DNA of 5,367 nucleotides from Actinomycetota bacterium (GCA_016213595.1 JACRAA010000167.1:1-5367), one strand, 5' to 3'; positions 1-4,757 are shown, counted from the first letter of the stretch. Numbers and translations: made by a program. Notes: generated by a model not told the origin, from the sequence alone.

Positions 1-169
1 GACCGCCGAGGCCCGGTGTCGCCGCGTTGAAGAGCTCGTAGCCGGCCCCGCCCACGAAGTTCCAGCCGACGAAGATGATGCCGGTCGCTACGCCCAGTAC
101 GGCCGCGACGACGATGTCGACGACCCTCCAACGGTACGAACGGGTGGTTGTTGCTGTCGATGTTGCCAT
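1..169 (-). CDS. ykoE: YkoE-family ECF transporter S component, 5' part (thiamine/HMP uptake), truncated by window edge
   Basis: The minus strand reads from an ATG at 169-167 to the window edge without a stop, giving 56 codons. After a short Thr/Ser-rich start comes RWRVVDIVVAAVLGVATG, then a hydrophobic stretch with IIFVGWNF, a Gly-rich turn and GYELFNAATPGLGG. This RWRxxDIVVAAVLGVA opening is how I recognise actinobacterial YkoE proteins, the membrane-embedded substrate-binding subunit of an energy-coupling-factor transporter for thiamine or its hydroxymethylpyrimidine precursor. About two thirds of the protein is expected beyond the edge, probably followed by the ATPase and EcfT-type subunits. 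The SD-like GAGAGGTG (185-178) lies about 8 nt before the ATG. The TPP riboswitch upstream independently supports a thiamine role. The exact substrate (thiamine or HMP) cannot be told from this fragment. Confidence 0.85.
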   Translation of the reverse strand, partial: MATSTATTTRSYRWRVVDIVVAAVLGVATGIIFVGWNFVGGAGYELFNAATPGLGG

Positions 170-196
170 GTGCCTGTCACCTCTCGGTTCGGGCAC
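170..196 (-). promoter_or_regulatory. Inverted repeat enclosing the ykoE Shine-Dalgarno sequence
   Basis: On the minus strand GTGCC (196-192) and GGCAC (174-170) could form a 5-bp stem whose 17-nt loop holds the SD-like GAGAGGTG (185-178). The stem ends directly at the start codon. Such a hairpin could hide the ribosome-binding site as part of the riboswitch expression platform. The stem is short, so this is a suggestion from sequence only. Confidence 0.35.
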
Positions 197-201
197 GGGT
201 C

Positions 202-220
202 GACGCCGACGGTCGGCGTC
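202..220 (-). promoter_or_regulatory. Strong hairpin between TPP aptamer and ykoE start
   Basis: A 19-base perfect inverted repeat reads GACGCCGA-CCG-TCGGCGTC on the minus strand (8-bp stem, 3-nt loop). It lies just after the aptamer and 16 nt before the SD. No U-run follows, so it is not a classical intrinsic terminator. It may be an expression-platform element or a structural spacer, or a terminator of the U-less kind proposed in actinobacteria. Confidence 0.5.
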
Positions 221-225
221 TCGAG

Positions 226-314
226 ATGCCTCCCTGCGCTGGCATGACCCAGATCAGGTTCGACGGTCGAAGGTCGCGAACCTTCCTCTCAGCCCGGCGT
301 CTCCGGACTCCCGT
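226..314 (-). ncRNA. TPP (thi-box) riboswitch aptamer
   Basis: Read on the minus strand, this segment holds the conserved thi-box blocks in the right order. They are GGGAG, a P3 stem GTCCGG/CCGGGC, the motif CTGAGAG, an extra stem GAAGGT-TCGCG-ACCTTC, then GAACCTGATCTGGGTCATG and CCAGCGCAGGGAGG. The CTGAGAG block is the pyrimidine sensor helix core and the CCTGATCTGG...CCAGCG block forms the pyrophosphate-binding arm of the TPP class. The aptamer lies about 55 nt before the ykoE ATG. TPP binding should lower expression of the transporter. The outer P1 boundaries are approximate. Confidence 0.95.
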
Positions 315-325
315 GTTCGCCGCCG

Positions 326-331
326 ATTATA
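326..331 (-). promoter_or_regulatory. -10 box (TATAAT) of the ykoE riboswitch transcript
   Basis: The minus strand carries a perfect TATAAT at 331-326. A start about 7 nt downstream (around 319) would place the transcript 5' end a few bases before the aptamer. The hexamer at the expected -35 position (354-349, TGGGCG) is poor. The -10 is itself framed by an inverted repeat CGCCG/CGGCG (339-335 and 325-321). Confidence 0.7.
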
Positions 332-396
332 CGACGGCGAGCGACCAGCGCCCACCTCTGCGTCTTCCCCTGCACGCCATCGGCTACACGCCTTCC

Positions 397-1266
397 CTAC
401 AGCGTGACCGGGTCCTTGCCGTGGAGGAGTCCTTCCGCCTCGAGAGTGGCCAGGCACCGGTCCGCCTGGCCCGGGTCCGACCAGCTCTGGACGAGGACGG
501 ACCGTGGGAGAGGAGCGTCCGCATCCCGCAGCGCCTGCAGCAACGCCCCGCGGCACTGCCGGTCGGTACCGTTCCAGCCTGCCGAGGGCCGTACGGACTG
601 GGCCGCTGCGGGACGACCCGCCGCGTTCCAGACGCAGAGGTCCGCGACCGGGCAGGCACCGCAGCGCGGAGAACGGGACGTACAGACGAGGGCCCCGAGC
701 TCCATGGAGGCGACCGCCCACCCGGGGGCGTCGGAACCGGACGGCAGGTACGACTCCGCGAGGCGACGTGACCGGGCCGAGGGCCGCAGCTCCGCCACCC
801 CGGCGTCGATCCTCGAGACGACCCTCCGTACGTTCGTGTCGACCACGACGTGCCGCGCTCCGAACGCGAAGCTGGCGACGGCGGCTGCGGTGTAGTCGCC
901 GAGCCCTGGGAGGGCGAGGAGCTCCTCGTACGTACGGGGCACGTCACCGCCGTGTCGCTCCACGATGGCTACTGCAGCCTGGTGCAGGCGCAGGGCCCGG
1001 CGCGGGTAGCCGAGACGCCCCCAGGCAGCGACTGCCGCTGCCGACGGCTCGGCCGCCAGGGCCGCCGGCGTCGGCCACCGCTCCAGCCACGCCGTCCAAG
1101 GCCCTAGGACTCGGGCCACCGGCGTCTGCTGCAGCATCACCTCGGAGACGAGGATCGCCCAGGGCGATACATCCGGCTGCCGCCACGGAAGGTCCCGCGC
1201 CGCCGACTCGTACCACGCGAGCACCCGGCGCACGACCGTGTCCTGACGCTCGCCCACGCCGCACAC
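397..1266 (-). CDS. mutY: A/G-specific adenine DNA glycosylase MutY
   Basis: MutY removes adenine mispaired with guanine or 8-oxoguanine in base-excision repair. Numbered from the GTG at 1266 (289 aa), the protein shows the N-terminal helix with ARDLPWR (23-29) and SEVMLQQTPVARV (41-53) with catalytic Glu42. The helix-hairpin-helix LPGLGDYTAAAV spans 119-130, and VVVDTNVRRV (140-149) carries catalytic Asp143. The [4Fe-4S] cluster Cys195-X6-Cys202-X2-Cys205-X5-Cys211 is complete. The C-terminal part is short, with no obvious full NUDIX-like domain, as is common in actinobacterial MutY. The reading frame stays open upstream to 1734, but that part is antisense to the methyltransferase and lacks MutY similarity. 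GTG 1266 and GTG 1257 are both plausible starts. Neither has an SD, and a TACAGT -10 box at 1270-1265 would favour a near-leaderless start at 1257. The gene diverges from the methyltransferase. Confidence 0.95.
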   Translation of the reverse strand: MCGVGERQDTVVRRVLAWYESAARDLPWRQPDVSPWAILVSEVMLQQTPVARVLGPWTAWLERWPTPAALAAEPSAAAVAAWGRLGYPRRALRLHQAAVAIVERHGGDVPRTYEELLALPGLGDYTAAAVASFAFGARHVVVDTNVRRVVSRIDAGVAELRPSARSRRLAESYLPSGSDAPGWAVASMELGALVCTSRSPRCGACPVADLCVWNAAGRPAAAQSVRPSAGWNGTDRQCRGALLQALRDADAPLPRSVLVQSWSDPGQADRCLATLEAEGLLHGKDPVTL

Positions 1267-1270
1267 TGTA
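1265..1270 (-). promoter_or_regulatory. Possible -10 box for mutY (TACAGT)
   Basis: The minus strand has TACAGT (TANNNT type) at 1270-1265. Seven bases downstream is 1258, one base before the in-frame GTG at 1257-1255, which fits an almost leaderless mRNA. No -35 match is seen at the usual distance, and the box overlaps the alternative start GTG 1266. Confidence 0.35.
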
Positions 1271-1281
1271 GGCCGCGGCGG

Positions 1282-1287
1282 TACGGT
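1282..1287 (+). promoter_or_regulatory. Possible -10 box for the methyltransferase (TACGGT), leaderless
   Basis: TACGGT lies so that position +1 falls exactly on the G of the GTG start at 1294 (six bases between). No SD of usable spacing precedes that GTG; GGAG at 1289-1292 is only one base away. Together these suggest a leaderless mRNA, which is common in actinobacteria. No good -35 is visible. Confidence 0.45.
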
Positions 1288-1293
1288 CGGAGC

Positions 1294-1962
1294 GTGACGG
1301 ACGTCCAGGGCGGCACAGCAAAGAGCCACGGCCTGCGCGACTACGTGGCCTGGCACGACGCGTACGCCGACCCGTCCTCGAGCCTGTCCGCCCGCCTTCG
1401 GCAGGTTCAGGCGCAGATCTCCGCGTGGCTCGACCGCACGCCCGGCAAGGTCCGGGTCCTCAGCTCCTGCGCGGGCCAGGGGCACGACATCCTCGGCGTC
1501 CTCGAGCGCCGGGAGGACGACCGGGCACGTGTGACGGGAGCACTGGTCGAGCTCGACCCGACGAACGCCGCCGTTGCCCGGGACTGGGTCGCACGGCTCG
1601 GGGTGGAGTTCCAGGTCGTGGAGGCCGATGCTGGGACGACAAGCACGTATGCCGGTCTCGTGCCCGCTGACCTCGTCCTCCTCAGCGGCATCATGGGCAA
1701 CATCTCCCCGGCCGACATCGAACGCCTGGTCCACACCTCGCGGCAGCTCTGTTCGCCGGGCGCGACGGTCCTGTGGACGCGTGGCGCCCAGGATCCCGAC
1801 CTCGGCCCGGACATCCGGCGCTGGTTCGCCCAGACGGGGTTCGCCGAGGTTGCTTGTGACGAGTGGATCGAGGGTACGGGCATGCGGGTGGGCGTCGAGC
1901 GGCTGGAGGCGGATCCTGAGCGGCTCGTCCTCGGACAGCCCATCTTCACGTTCACCCGCTGA
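1294..1962 (+). CDS. Class I SAM-dependent methyltransferase, substrate unknown
   Basis: The 222-aa protein has a Rossmann-type methyltransferase core. Motif I is VRVLSSCAGQGHD (53-65), the glycine-rich SAM loop. The acidic end of strand 2 is ALVELDP (83-89, Glu86/Asp88), the residue pair expected to hold the SAM ribose. VVEADAG (108-114, Asp112) matches motif II, and ADLVLLSGIMGNIS (125-138) is motif IV/strand 4. A later GATVLWTRGAQDPDL segment and a C-terminal strand with MRVGVERL complete the fold. The SCAGxGxD variant with LSGIMGNIS is one I associate with actinobacterial small-molecule or uncharacterised methyltransferases, not rRNA or DNA methylases. The first about 45 residues (DYVAWHDAYADP) form a cap helix region. 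The gene stands alone, divergent from mutY, with a likely leaderless GTG start, and its stop runs straight into the four-copy repeat. Confidence 0.85.
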   Translation: MTDVQGGTAKSHGLRDYVAWHDAYADPSSSLSARLRQVQAQISAWLDRTPGKVRVLSSCAGQGHDILGVLERREDDRARVTGALVELDPTNAAVARDWVARLGVEFQVVEADAGTTSTYAGLVPADLVLLSGIMGNISPADIERLVHTSRQLCSPGATVLWTRGAQDPDLGPDIRRWFAQTGFAEVACDEWIEGTGMRVGVERLEADPERLVLGQPIFTFTR

Positions 1963-2128
1963 CTCCCGTGACGCCTGGGTTATGCACGGTCATTCCGCTG
2001 TCCGTCCGGCTCACTCCCGTGACCGCGTGGCTATGAGGCGTCTGTCGCTCCCTGATAACCGCTGAGTCACGGGACTCGCCCTCGGGACTCCTCCCACGCC
2101 CGTTCATAACCTCGTCATCTCGGGACTC
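1961..2128. repeat. Four-copy 24-bp repeat arranged as a symmetric inverted array
   Basis: A 24-bp unit, consensus SASTCCCGTGAC-N5-GGTTATG, occurs four times. Copies A (1961-1984) and B (2012-2035) are forward; copies C (2077-2054) and D (2128-2105) are reverse. The start-to-start distance is 51 bp in both halves, so the array is a dyad centred between 2044 and 2045. Sequence just past the units is also shared within mirror pairs (CACGG and AACGG after A and D; AGG after B and C). An extra GAGTCCCGAG half-unit lies on the minus strand at 2090-2081. The array starts inside the methyltransferase stop codon and fills most of the 263-bp gap before the acetyltransferase. It could fold into a long hairpin at the methyltransferase 3' end, be a cluster of protein-binding sites, or be a dispersed palindromic repeat. 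Confidence 0.8.
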
Positions 2129-2189
2129 GAGCGTCAGTGGTAGGAGCGAGCCGGCGGCATGCTCGTTCGCGGGCGACAGCTCCAGCGCG

Positions 2190-2218
2190 TTGACACGTGA
2201 GAGCGCGGTTCGTACGGT
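2190..2218 (+). promoter_or_regulatory. Sigma-A/70 promoter of the GNAT gene, deciding its start
   Basis: A perfect -35 TTGACA (2190-2195), a 17-bp spacer and a -10 TACGGT (2213-2218) put the transcript start at about 2225. That is one base before the in-frame GTG at 2226. The message is therefore almost leaderless, and the upstream in-frame TTG at 2190 is part of the -35 box, not a start codon. Confidence 0.75.
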
Positions 2219-2225
2219 CTCGAGA

Positions 2226-2711
2226 GTGCCCACCACGCCGACGCCCTGTCCGGTTCCCGGCGCCGAGCTGCGTCGGCTCACGCCCGCGGACGCGGGGCAC
2301 GTCACGCTTCTGCAGCGTGGCTGCTGGGTCGAGGAGGCCATCGTCAACGGCACCCTGGAGATCCCGGCGCTCACGGAGAGCCTCGAGGAGGTGGCAGCCT
2401 GGCTCGACGCCACGGATGCTCTCGGGCTCTGGCTGGCCGGGCGGCTGGTCGGCATGATCCGGGGCAGTCGCGCCGGCGACACCTGGGAGATCGGCCGCAT
2501 CGCGGTCGTCCCCGATCTTCGCGGCCACCACCTGGGGTGGTGGCTCATGGAGCAGACCGAGTCGCGCGCCCACGCCGACTGCATCCGTTACGAGCTGTTC
2601 ACCGGCGCCAAGAGCGTGCGCAACATCAGCCTGTACGAGCGGTGCGGGTACCGCCGGATGTCCATGGTGCGCCCGGGGCTCGTCCACCTGGACAAGGTGG
2701 TCACGCGCTGA
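2226..2711 (+). CDS. GNAT-family N-acetyltransferase
   Basis: The 161-aa protein is a single GNAT domain, which moves an acetyl group from acetyl-CoA to an amine. Strand 1 is ELRRLTPADAG (14-24). Strand 4 and the acetyl-CoA pyrophosphate loop are IGRIAVVPDLRGHHLG (89-104), with RGHHLG in place of the usual R/Q-x-x-G-x-G/A. Motif B is NISLYERCGYRR (133-144), with Asn133 and the putative general acid Tyr137. VNGTLEIPALTESLEEV (40-56) fits a bacterial subgroup with LPALxxSLxE and LFTGxxSxxNxxLYERxGY; its substrates are unknown to me. I chose GTG 2226 over TTG 2190 because a strong promoter covers the upstream option. The gene is convergent with pdxT and overlaps its 3' end by 11 bp, leaving no room for an intergenic terminator. 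Confidence 0.9.
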   Translation: MPTTPTPCPVPGAELRRLTPADAGHVTLLQRGCWVEEAIVNGTLEIPALTESLEEVAAWLDATDALGLWLAGRLVGMIRGSRAGDTWEIGRIAVVPDLRGHHLGWWLMEQTESRAHADCIRYELFTGAKSVRNISLYERCGYRRMSMVRPGLVHLDKVVTR

Positions 2712-3297
2712 CGCGGATGGACTCCAGGAGCCGGCGGTGGAAGAGCGTCTCGCCCGTGAGCTCCGGGTGGAAGGCGATGCCGGTGATCGCCCCTTGAGTC
2801 ACGGCCACCAGCCGGTCGTGCAGCCGGGCCACCGGCGTGACGGACGGTCCGTACGAGACGACCTCGGGCGCCCGGATGAAGGCGACCTGCGCAGGTCCCC
2901 ACACGGTCTCGACGCAGGTCTCCGCCGAGTCCACCTGCCGGCCGAACGCGTTCCGTCGGACGGTGACGTCGAGCACCCCGAAGCTCTCCTGGCCGGGCGC
3001 GGGGTCCTCGATCGCGGCCGCGAGCTGGTTGAGCCCCGCGCTCGTCCCGTGCGTCGGCTGGGCTGCCGCGACGGCGTCGCGCAACGGCTCGCCCAGGCCG
3101 AACAGCTTCAGCAGCCGGTCGATCGTCGAGGACTCACCGCCCGGGAGCACGACTGCGTCGACCCGCAGCCCGTCAGGGCCGACGAGCTCTTCCGGACGGC
3201 GCAGGGGCACCGGGGAGGCGCCGAGCGAGGCGAGGAGTTCGATGTGCTCCCGCACCCCGCCCTGCAGGGCGACCACGCCGACGCGTGGGGCGCTCAC
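2701..3297 (-). CDS. pdxT: PLP synthase glutaminase subunit PdxT, catalytic Cys replaced by Ser
   Basis: PdxT hydrolyses glutamine and passes ammonia to PdxS for pyridoxal 5'-phosphate synthesis. The length (198 aa) and order match the family: VGVVALQGGVREH near the N-terminus, oxyanion loop LPGGESSTI (51-59), NAFGRQVDS (116-124), FIRAPEV (140-146) and IAFHPELTG (174-182) with triad His177 and Glu179. The nucleophile elbow normally reads GTCAG. Here it reads PTHGTSAGLNQLA, so the expected Cys is Ser86 (AGC codon, 3042-3040). The neighbours H83 and N90 also differ from the usual F/M and I/M. The reading frame is intact and all other motifs are kept, so this is a substitution, not decay. As read, glutaminase activity should be lost or very low. 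The start GTG 3297 overlaps the pdxS stop as GTGA, suggesting translational coupling; GTG 3300 is the alternative. Confidence 0.93.
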   Translation of the reverse strand: MSAPRVGVVALQGGVREHIELLASLGASPVPLRRPEELVGPDGLRVDAVVLPGGESSTIDRLLKLFGLGEPLRDAVAAAQPTHGTSAGLNQLAAAIEDPAPGQESFGVLDVTVRRNAFGRQVDSAETCVETVWGPAQVAFIRAPEVVSYGPSVTPVARLHDRLVAVTQGAITGIAFHPELTGETLFHRRLLESIRVSA

Positions 3298-4244
3298 CAC
3301 CCGCGGTCGGCCAGCCGGTGGGGGGCCGGTACGTCCGCGACGGAGATGCCCACCATGGCCTCGCCCAGCCCACGCGACGCGTCCGTGATGACCTGGGGGT
3401 CGGAGAACAGCGCCGTGGCCTTGACGATCGCCGCCGCCCGCTTCGCCGGGTCGCCCGACTTGAAGATCCCCGAGCCGACGAAGACGCCGTCGGCGCCGAG
3501 CTGCATCATCATGGCGGCGTCAGCGGGAGTGGCGATGCCGCCGGCCACGAACAGCACGACGGGGAGAGAGCCGCGCTCCGCGACCTCCCGCACGAGCTGG
3601 TACGGCGCCTGGAGCTCCTTGGCCGCCACGTACAGCTCGGCCGGATCCGTGGCGAGCGTCGCGACGAGCCGGGCGATCTCACGCTTGATGGTCCGGATGT
3701 GGCGGGTGGCCTCGGAGACGTCGCCCGTACCGGCCTCGCCCTTCGAGCGGATCATCGCCGCGCCCTCCGTGATGCGGCGCAGGGCCTCACCGAGGTTGGT
3801 GGCACCGCACACGAAGGGCACGGTGAAGGCGTGCTTGTCGATGTGGTTGGCGTAGTCGGCGGGGGAGAGGACCTCGGACTCGTCGATGTAGTCGACGCCG
3901 AGCTGCTGGAGGACCTGCGCCTCGACGAAGTGGCCGATGCGCGCCTTCGCCATGACCGGGATCGACACCGCGGCCGTGATCTCGTCGATGAGGTCCGGGT
4001 CGCTCATTCGCGCGACACCGCCTTGGGCACGGATGTCGGCCGGTACGCGCTCCAGGGCCATCACGGCGATCGCGCCGGCGTCCTCGGCGATCCGTGCCTG
4101 CTCGGCGGTCACCACGTCCATGATCACCCCGCCCTTGAGCATGTCCGCGAGGCCGCGCTTCACCAGCGGGGTTCCAGTCTCAGTGACAGCGGTCGGGTGA
4201 GTGGCAGCAGTCGTCGTCAGGTCAGTGGTCGTCAGGTCAGTCAT
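3294..4244 (-). CDS. pdxS: PLP synthase subunit PdxS (pyridoxal 5'-phosphate synthase, lyase subunit)
   Basis: PdxS condenses ribose 5-phosphate, glyceraldehyde 3-phosphate and ammonia directly to PLP in the DXP-independent route, as a dodecamer decorated by PdxT. From ATG 4244 it is 316 aa, with a (beta/alpha)8 barrel that is highly conserved. Asp43 lies in GGVIMDVVTAEQA, VMALERVPADIR spans 61-72, and MAKARIGHF (98-106) holds Lys100, which bonds the sugar. VDYIDESEVL spans 117-126, and SKGEAGTG has the second lysine, Lys168. ADGVFVGSGIFKSGDPAKRA is the phosphate site and the C-terminus ends DRGW. The Asp-Lys spacings equal those of Bacillus PdxS (D24, K81, K149). An upstream in-frame ATG (4271) overlaps the operator and -10 box, so 4244 is preferred, although its SD is weak. 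The N-terminal tail (about 25 residues) is a Thr-rich extension with a tandem repeat. Confidence 0.97.
   Translation of the reverse strand: MTDLTTTDLTTTAATHPTAVTETGTPLVKRGLADMLKGGVIMDVVTAEQARIAEDAGAIAVMALERVPADIRAQGGVARMSDPDLIDEITAAVSIPVMAKARIGHFVEAQVLQQLGVDYIDESEVLSPADYANHIDKHAFTVPFVCGATNLGEALRRITEGAAMIRSKGEAGTGDVSEATRHIRTIKREIARLVATLATDPAELYVAAKELQAPYQLVREVAERGSLPVVLFVAGGIATPADAAMMMQLGADGVFVGSGIFKSGDPAKRAAAIVKATALFSDPQVITDASRGLGEAMVGISVADVPAPHRLADRGW
4212..4241 (-). repeat. 15-bp tandem repeat in the pdxS N-terminal codons
   Basis: Directly after the start codon, ACTGACCTGACGACC (4241-4227) is followed by ACTGACCTGACGACG (4226-4212), two near-perfect copies differing only at the last base. 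They encode the peptide TDLTT twice in the non-conserved tail before the PdxS core. Slippage could change the copy number in steps of five residues without breaking the frame. Confidence 0.85.
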
Positions 4245-4268
4245 AGTCACGTGAATGATCCAACCAGC

Positions 4269-4317
4269 CATAATGGTTCATCACCAGGGCCGGAATGGCC
4301 GACTCTCGATGGACCAA
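4269..4317 (-). promoter_or_regulatory. pdxS promoter with paired PdxR operator boxes
   Basis: Two copies of a 9-bp quasi-palindrome, ATGGTTCAT (4273-4281) and ATGGACCAA (4309-4317), lie 36 bp apart upstream of pdxS. The proximal box overlaps a minus-strand -10-like CATTAT (4275-4270), which would start transcription near 4263. Boxes of this kind upstream of a PLP synthase operon next to a MocR gene fit PdxR operators. An equally spaced pair lies in the acyP/pdxR divergent region. No clear -35 is seen, as expected for an activator-dependent promoter. Binding by the neighbouring PdxR is inferred. Confidence 0.65.
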
Positions 4318-4381
4318 TAGGGGCCTGTTGCGGCCCTGGGGATGCGGGGGCCGCTCGCAGTGGACCGCTGCTGGCCGCCTA

Positions 4382-4660
4382 TCAGTCCTTGATCTCGAAG
4401 GAGGTGTGCCGGCCCGGTTCGACGTCGCGAACGTCGACCCGCTCCACGAGGGCGGAGCGTGGACCCTGCCGGCACCACTCGACGAAGCGGTCCACGTTCG
4501 CAGCGTGGCCTTCTGCATGCGCCCGGACCGTCCCGTCCGGCTCGTTGCGGACCCAGCCCGTGACGCCCAGCCGCTCGGCCTCCTCGCTCGCCCGCCACCG
4601 GAACGCCACGCCCTGGACCACCCCGCTGACGACGATCTCCACTGCGCGGTCCATCGTCAC
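4382..4660 (-). CDS. acyP: Acylphosphatase
   Basis: This 92-aa protein is the length of a complete acylphosphatase, a small ferredoxin-like enzyme that hydrolyses acyl phosphates such as 1,3-bisphosphoglycerate or carbamoyl phosphate. Signature 1 is VSGVVQGVAFRW (11-22), the phosphate-binding loop with catalytic Arg21. Signature 2 is GWVRNEPDGTVRAHAEG (35-51) with catalytic Asn39. VDRFVEWCRQGP forms the second helix, and the end HTSFEIKD matches the last strand. A strong SD, GGAGGAG (4673-4667), lies 6 nt before GTG 4660; ATG 4654 is a less well spaced alternative. The gene sits between the pdxR regulator and pdxST, on the same strand as pdxST, with PdxR-like boxes on both sides. This suggests regulation with vitamin B6 synthesis. 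Its substrate here is unknown. Confidence 0.95.
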   Translation of the reverse strand: MTMDRAVEIVVSGVVQGVAFRWRASEEAERLGVTGWVRNEPDGTVRAHAEGHAANVDRFVEWCRQGPRSALVERVDVRDVEPGRHTSFEIKD

Positions 4661-4666
4661 ATCCTG

Positions 4667-4673
4667 CTCCTCC
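4667..4673 (-). promoter_or_regulatory. Shine-Dalgarno of acyP
   Basis: GGAGGAG on the minus strand lies 6 nt before GTG 4660 and 12 nt before ATG 4654, which favours the GTG as start. A second AGGA at 4665-4662 would be 7 nt from the ATG, so both starts could be used. Confidence 0.7.
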
Positions 4674-4695
4674 GCCGGGTGGCCGGAGAAGACGC

Positions 4696-4743
4696 ATAAT
4701 GGTCCATGGCCAGACCCCAGTGACGGGCGCGTTCATGGTCCAT
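4696..4743. promoter_or_regulatory. acyP/pdxR divergent promoter region with paired PdxR operator boxes
   Basis: Two identical 9-bp boxes ATGGTCCAT (4699-4707 and 4735-4743) are 36 bp apart, exactly as in the pdxS pair. The first overlaps CATTAT on the minus strand (4701-4696), a candidate -10 for acyP with a leader of about 29 nt. The same bases read CATAAT on the plus strand (4695-4700), a candidate -10 for pdxR with a leader of about 62 nt. Flanking sequence is also shared with the pdxS site: CATAATGGT, then CAT and CCAG. PdxR probably controls acyP and its own gene here. Confidence 0.65.
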
Positions 4744-4757
4744 TGATCTGGATAGTC

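Noticed and set aside
1267..1734. Upstream extension of the mutY reading frame to 445 aa
   Set aside because: The extension is antisense to the methyltransferase, has no MutY similarity, and MutY homologues begin shortly before the AWYxxxARDLPWR motif.
1961..2128. Repeat array as a CRISPR or insertion sequence
   Set aside because: There are only four units, two of them inverted, with no uniform spacer set as in CRISPR, no transposase and no target-site duplication.
2159..2200. Short 13-codon reading frame (ATG 2159) before the GNAT gene
   Set aside because: The spacing from the GGAG is too long (12 nt), the GNAT -35 box lies inside it, and nothing suggests translation.
1952..2584. Minus-strand open frame across the repeat array and GNAT gene
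   Set aside because: Its composition is arbitrary, it runs antisense to the GNAT domain and it codes through the repeat; no motif supports it.
2737..3855. Plus-strand open frame (372 aa) opposite pdxT and pdxS
   Set aside because: It is a shadow of the conserved minus-strand genes, with no family motifs and no SD.
4245..4271. Earlier ATG for pdxS at 4271
   Set aside because: It overlaps the operator box and the CATTAT -10 sequence, so it would probably not be transcribed, and it adds residues unlike the family.
4321..4336. Small hairpin GGGCC/GGCCC downstream of acyP
   Set aside because: A 5-bp stem without a U-tract is expected by chance in this GC-rich DNA and is not enough to call a terminator.
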